Shown here piece by piece: positions 60,315-64,000 of a DNA stretch of 64,000 bases. Source of the DNA: Candidatus Latescibacterota bacterium. GTDB taxonomy: Bacteria; Krumholzibacteriota; Krumholzibacteriia; WVZY01. The notes under the pieces were generated by a model. That model had not been told where the DNA came from. It was given only the letters and a program-made list of their open reading frames with translations, and did not search any database. A program made the translations under genes and the position numbers. The stretch is taken from the NCBI GenBank assembly GCA_011772205.1, contig WVZY01000022.1, positions 186,001 through 250,000 of the forward strand, given 5' to 3'. Within the stretch, counting starts at the first letter, position 1, and each line of letters starts with the position of its first letter.

Positions 60315-60755
60315 TCAGAACAAGCGGTCGTTAATTTCCTTGAACGCTCTTACCAAGTCCGCGTACTTGCGCTCCATGTGCGTAATGTTCCAGACTTCTG
60401 CATAGGATTGCATGTTGATCACTGCCACCGTTGCGTCGAGCTTGCAGAGTTCACAGAGACGCCGGGAAATGCTGACCCTTCCCTGCCCGTCAACGGTTGC
60501 GCGTTCTTGAAACATCATCGCGTACCTGAGAAAGTCCTTCTTTTGATCATTTGACTCTTGCCGGGAGAATTGTTCCTGGTATGCTTTCCACTGTGCTTCG
60601 GTTCGAATTTCGAGGTACTCGGGTTTCGAGAGATTCGGGATCAAGTAGAGCTGATCCCCTTTCCGGATTTTGAATTGCTGCCGAATATCCAATGGCAGGA
60701 GCAGCCTTGATTTGGAATCCAGAGTGTGAAGGTACTTATCGTTAAAGCCATTCAT
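60315..60755 (-). CDS. mraZ: Transcriptional regulator MraZ
   Basis: AbrB-fold DNA-binding protein, 146 residues, with two SpoVT/AbrB-like halves: YLHTLDSKSRLLLPLDIRQQF and ATVDGQGRVSISRRLCELC. The usual DxKGR in the first half is DSKSR here. MraZ represses the dcw operon in E. coli by binding TGGG-type repeats; I see no clear repeat series upstream. No Shine-Dalgarno is evident before the ATG; the leader is A/T-rich. First gene of the dcw cluster. Confidence 0.95.
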   Translation of the reverse strand: MNGFNDKYLHTLDSKSRLLLPLDIRQQFKIRKGDQLYLIPNLSKPEYLEIRTEAQWKAYQEQFSRQESNDQKKDFLRYAMMFQERATVDGQGRVSISRRLCELCKLDATVAVINMQSYAEVWNITHMERKYADLVRAFKEINDRLF

Positions 60756-60830
60756 GGTTTTATAAAAATTATTTAGATTTAGTTTTAAATTGTTTCCTGG
60801 AATTGGGACTGGCTACTTTTTCAGGCGCCC

Positions 60831-60861
60831 ATACTAACATAAATTTGGGATCTGGCGTCAA
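60831..60861 (-). promoter_or_regulatory. Candidate promoter of the dcw cluster (upstream of mraZ)
   Basis: On the minus strand TTGACG (60856-60861), then TAGTAT (60831-60836) after 19 nt or TTAGTA after 18. Predicted leader ~70 nt. -35 is good (5 of 6), spacing slightly long. Confidence 0.45.
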
Positions 60862-60979
60862 GGACAAAAATAACCATTTCCGCTTTTTTTTAAGGGTCAC
60901 CCCTGGGCAGGGGCTCCAGCCTGAGGATCCCACCGCCCGGCATGCCCAGCTGCTCCGTAATCTTCAGAATTTCAAGGGA

Positions 60980-61786
60980 TTACTTTTCCGCAACAAAGCA
61001 GACCGTTGCGGCCAGCCTGTTCAATCCCGGAAGGTTTTCCAGGATCCTTTCGGCCGTTCTCAGTGAGGGGAAAAGAGCATTCGAAGTGTTCTTGAGCACA
61101 AAAAGAAAATATTTGACTTTCAATACGCGAAACCCTGTTTTTTCCAATAGGTTACGGATTTCCCGCTCAGGAACTGGCCTGTGGTACCTGTAGGGGTGGT
61201 ACTCGGCTCGCGGGAGGTCCCCGGCAGGATAGCACATTGCCGGCATCCGTTTGCGAATCCATGGCTTTTTAACCGCAAAACGCTTGAATCTTTCCACGAC
61301 GCTATAGTAGTTGGGCGTGGACAGAACGATCCGCCCCCCCTGCTTCAGTACCCTCCGGCATTCCGACAGGGCGCGAACCCGATCCGAGCTGTAAATATGC
61401 TCGATGGTCTCAACCATCGTCACGCAGTCAAAGCGCTCTTTTTCAAATGGGATATTGGCAGCGTCGCCAGCGACGACGGGGAAACCCACTCCGTTGTGCT
61501 GTGCGATCCTCTGGCCAACTGGGAATTGCTCGACGATGAGGTCCATGCCAACCGGATCATACCCCAGAATCTCCAACGCCATCACATTGAAGCCCCAAGC
61601 CGATCCGATATCCAGAATCCGCGCACCTGGGTGGACACCCATTTCCACATCGACCTCGCGAAATCGTCGCAGCGCCATATGACGCCTCGCCCGAGTCCCC
61701 AAGTACCAATACCTGAGAAGATCGGGCATAACGGCGGGCTCGAGTTCCGGCGGTACTCGAATGTCGGGGAGCTTGAAATCAGCCAT
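60980..61786 (-). CDS. Class I SAM-dependent methyltransferase
   Basis: A 268-residue Methyltransf_11-type enzyme. Motif I is ARILDIGSAWGFNV (~55-68), then GYDPVGMDLI, GDAANIPFEKERFDCVTMVETIEH (motifs II/III) and VLKQGGRIVLSTPNY. The C-terminal half has aromatic/basic stretches (AEYHPYRYHRPV). The start lies 8 bp inside the membrane glycosyltransferase gene, suggesting joint work on a surface sugar or lipid; substrate unknown. Separated from mraZ by 224 bp holding the dcw promoter. Confidence 0.85.
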   Translation of the reverse strand: MADFKLPDIRVPPELEPAVMPDLLRYWYLGTRARRHMALRRFREVDVEMGVHPGARILDIGSAWGFNVMALEILGYDPVGMDLIVEQFPVGQRIAQHNGVGFPVVAGDAANIPFEKERFDCVTMVETIEHIYSSDRVRALSECRRVLKQGGRIVLSTPNYYSVVERFKRFAVKKPWIRKRMPAMCYPAGDLPRAEYHPYRYHRPVPEREIRNLLEKTGFRVLKVKYFLFVLKNTSNALFPSLRTAERILENLPGLNRLAATVCFVAEK

Positions 61787-63290
61787 CTTCCTTGTGCAGC
61801 CTGTAGAGAGTATAGAAATACGGCCCGGGTTTTCGAATGCCGAGATTGTCGATCCGTTGTACGAGAAGGCTCTCGAAACGATATCCTTTCATTCGACGAC
61901 CGTCGAAGCGGTTCGGCTGTTTCTCCATATCGATGAGAAAATCGACTCGGGGGTATTCCTCTATATCGAGAAACAAGCCGTTCTGCACAATTTCATCGTA
62001 AGAATGCTGTTCTCCGATTCTGTTCAGCACCGGATCCACCAATCCCCCCAGATCCATCACCCGCCGGTCCGAATAAAAGGCAACATAGCCGATGTCACGG
62101 GCAGCGACGACGGCTCCCGGCTCCGAATGATCACGCACGTACTCCGCAATTGATCTCAACCGGTGGTTGAGGTCGTAGGCAAACGCTTTCGATGGCGGCA
62201 CCACAACGGAGAAATAGAACACTGCGTTCACAACGAGGATGATGGCAGTGAAAACACCCAGAACAAGCCTGGCCGAGCTCATCCTCAGATCCAGGCGCTG
62301 GACAATCTCCTCGACGGCTAGAAAACCGAAAACGCAGACAAAGGGCGTGGTGAGCAACATGTACCTGGAGAGCACCTGAAAATCGTACAGAACGTACGCG
62401 AGCGGCAGCACGATCGTCCAGAGAAGCACAAATCGAAAAGGCTCAGAGAGAATTCGGCTTTTTCGGTTGAGGAAAACAACTGAACACAAGGCTGCGATTG
62501 CCGGAATCCCTTGCGTGCTACCGATGATTTTTGCGAGCGTTACGATCTGCCGCTTGTACACGCTCACGTCAAAACTCCATCCGCCGCTCTTCGCTGCGGC
62601 TGTATTGGGCATGAGGCTCCCGATATGAAGTTTTGCGAACAGAAGCCATGGAACGATCAGGGCAGCCGACACGAGAATCGTCCTGGCGATGCACTCCTTC
62701 TCCACGCGGCCTGGTCTCAGCACCAGCGCCGCGATATACACCACAAAAAGAAGATAGGCCTCCGGCCGAATTAGGGCGGCGATGGCGATAAAAAATCCCA
62801 TCCTCCATGCGGAGCGGGGATTTTCGTACGCATCGATGGAGGCCATACCGGCCCATATGACCACGAGCACGGCTGCGGAGGTCTCCATGCTCAACGCCGT
62901 CCACCGGGCCAGCCAGGCATCCGAGGCGAATGCCAGCGCCGCGAAAACCGCCGTTTGGGGACTCCCCCCGAGTTTTCGCACCAGCACGTACAGGAACACG
63001 ATCACGAGAAACCCGCAAATCCACGATATCACGCGGCTCGTGTGGACGAGGGCGTCGCCCCCGCCGAAGGGAAAGCCAAGCACTGCCTGCACGAACACCC
63101 ACAATGGACTGGTGGTTCCGAATGAGACCTCGCCGGGATTGAAGCTGTACTCCCCTCGTGTGATGAGGTTATTCGCGTATTGGATATGGATATAGCCGTC
63201 GTCCGTGAAACCGTCTCTCAAAGGCAGGAGAAGGAGCAGAAAGAGTAGAAGCGGAAATACGATTCGCGCACCGTCCCTTGACAGCATCAT
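61779..63290 (-). CDS. GT-C-type polytopic membrane glycosyltransferase
   Basis: A 503-residue protein with ~10-12 hydrophobic helices in the first ~370 residues. A first-loop acidic pair (FTDDGYIHIQYANNL, D30 D31), as in the ArnT/PMT/GT-C group that uses polyprenyl-phosphate sugars. The C-terminal ~120 residues are soluble (VVAARDIGYVAFYSDRRVMDLGGLVDPVLN). No exact family assigned. Starts directly after the GT4 gene stop (zero spacing). Confidence 0.78.
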   Translation of the reverse strand: MMLSRDGARIVFPLLLFLLLLLPLRDGFTDDGYIHIQYANNLITRGEYSFNPGEVSFGTTSPLWVFVQAVLGFPFGGGDALVHTSRVISWICGFLVIVFLYVLVRKLGGSPQTAVFAALAFASDAWLARWTALSMETSAAVLVVIWAGMASIDAYENPRSAWRMGFFIAIAALIRPEAYLLFVVYIAALVLRPGRVEKECIARTILVSAALIVPWLLFAKLHIGSLMPNTAAAKSGGWSFDVSVYKRQIVTLAKIIGSTQGIPAIAALCSVVFLNRKSRILSEPFRFVLLWTIVLPLAYVLYDFQVLSRYMLLTTPFVCVFGFLAVEEIVQRLDLRMSSARLVLGVFTAIILVVNAVFYFSVVVPPSKAFAYDLNHRLRSIAEYVRDHSEPGAVVAARDIGYVAFYSDRRVMDLGGLVDPVLNRIGEQHSYDEIVQNGLFLDIEEYPRVDFLIDMEKQPNRFDGRRMKGYRFESLLVQRIDNLGIRKPGPYFYTLYRLHKEDG

Positions 63291-64000
63291 CTACTCCCTT
63301 CTCCTGTCGAGGAGCGTCTCTAGATATGCGGCCAGTTCTCCCGCTAAGTGCTCCCTCTCGAATTGCGGGAGCAGATCCAAGTTGTACGACTCATCAAGAC
63401 TTCCATCGAGAAACTTTTCGTACATCACCCCGATTTTTTCCGCGATGCGGCTGGGATCCTCCGGCGGAGCTGCTTCGCCCCGATTCAAAGACTCGATCAA
63501 GTCTCTCCCTTCACCTTCGGGTATCAGGCCGAGAACCGGCCTGCAGACTCCCATGTACTCGTAAAACTTGCCAAGAACGATCTCTGAATAGGGATTGATC
63601 AGCAGCAGTATATGGGAGGCCCTTTCCATTTGCAATGTCTCCCGGTGGGATACGGAGTCCCTGAACTCGACGATTCCCCCGAGCCCCAGTCTTTTTGCCG
63701 TCGCTTCGTTTTCATCCTCCCTGGGACCGAGAAAAACTGCCCGGCACCGATCACGGCTCTCCGGTATGCGGTCGCAAAACATTCTCAATGCTTCGAGAAA
63801 AGGAACGGCGCTCCGGTTTTCGCTCAGCATTCCGGCATGCATGATCTGGAAACTGTCCGTGGGTGGTGCTATATCGAAGAGATCCTCTAGCTTGGCTTTG
63901 TCATATCCATTTGAAATTCGCTTCAGGTTCTCGATTCCGGGATGTTTGCTTTTCAGCAATTCTTCGTGCCAGCGGCTTGCTACCACCACCGCAGCCCTCG
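63291..64000 (-). CDS. Glycosyltransferase (GT4-like), 3' part, cut by window edge
   Basis: About 236 C-terminal residues; the N-terminal half lies beyond the right edge. VVVASRWHEELLKSKHPG..., HAGMLSENRSAVPFLEAL, VFLGPREDENEA, GGIVEFRDSVSHRETLQMERASHILLLINPY and KFYEYMGVCRPVLGL follow the GT-B C-domain pattern; the second Glu-type position is in KFYEYMG, as in capsule and O-antigen GT4 enzymes. The open frame continues to the edge, so the apparent GTG start at 63989 is not a true start. Confidence 0.82.
   Translation of the reverse strand, partial: RAAVVVASRWHEELLKSKHPGIENLKRISNGYDKAKLEDLFDIAPPTDSFQIMHAGMLSENRSAVPFLEALRMFCDRIPESRDRCRAVFLGPREDENEATAKRLGLGGIVEFRDSVSHRETLQMERASHILLLINPYSEIVLGKFYEYMGVCRPVLGLIPEGEGRDLIESLNRGEAAPPEDPSRIAEKIGVMYEKFLDGSLDESYNLDLLPQFEREHLAGELAAYLETLLDRRRE

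Noticed and set aside
60880-60920. GC-rich hairpin (CCCCTG/CAGGGG) beside an A/T run between the methyltransferase gene and mraZ, as a terminator
   Set aside because: On the minus strand the stem is followed by A residues, not T; on the plus strand the T run comes before the stem. Neither orientation fits a rho-independent terminator.

Overview
The window comes from the chromosome of a Gram-negative-type bacterium of moderately high GC. It encodes an LpxL/HtrB-type lipid A acyltransferase, lipoproteins and a meso-diaminopimelate-type MurE. Several features point to a poorly sampled lineage, possibly near the FCB group or a deltaproteobacteria-like candidate phylum: many TPR proteins, an MglA-type GTPase with an unusual tail, a DUF4321 protein, LytR_C and PASTA domains, and TTG/GTG starts with strong Shine-Dalgarno sequences. 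This placement is inference; there is no rRNA gene, and I saw no tRNA gene, IS element, phage or CRISPR array.

Almost everything is on the minus strand, in long, tightly overlapping operons, so operons are described from right to left. At the left edge are the 5' part of dnaE and an overlapping M23 peptidase gene. A PpiD/SurA-like foldase gene runs on the plus strand. Next is a ten-gene minus-strand operon (folB-folK-dNK-panB-panC-glmU N-domain-HIT-LytR_C-DUF4321-tatA) for folate, pantothenate and nucleotide metabolism. Then come a lipoprotein gene and groES-groEL. The groESL operon has a consensus-like promoter, a CIRCE operator with one mismatch, and a strong terminator.

From about 15.4 to 23.4 kb lies a housekeeping run (valS-rodZ-like-uvrB-nadC-birA-coaX) behind a near-perfect sigma70 promoter. 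From 23.5 to 28.6 kb is a glycan-use module: a GH92 mannosidase lipoprotein, an SSS-family symporter and three tiny membrane proteins, two of them only 40 and 35 residues. A UbiA prenyltransferase, a decayed outer-membrane-protein gene, a TPR protein and the MglA-like GTPase follow.

From 33.5 to 37.3 kb the plus strand carries lpxL-like, GT4 glycosyltransferase, MFS and unknown genes. They face a minus-strand pair, a pseudo-receiver/RsbW-like kinase and a zinc-ribbon protein, followed by recG. The gene for ribosomal protein L28 stands alone on the plus strand. Beyond it is an exact -35 and near-consensus -10 promoter (TTGACA-N17-TACAAT). Its predicted start point coincides with the base of a long RNA stem, which makes this the best candidate for an undescribed element in the window.

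From 41.6 to 60.8 kb is an almost complete division and cell-wall (dcw) cluster, mraZ-rsmH-ftsL-ftsI-murE-murF-mraY-murD-ftsW-murG-murC-murB-ftsQ-ftsA-ftsZ, followed by a large TPR protein. There is no ddl. At the right edge are a SAM methyltransferase, a GT-C-type membrane glycosyltransferase and a truncated GT4 glycosyltransferase, probably surface polysaccharide genes.
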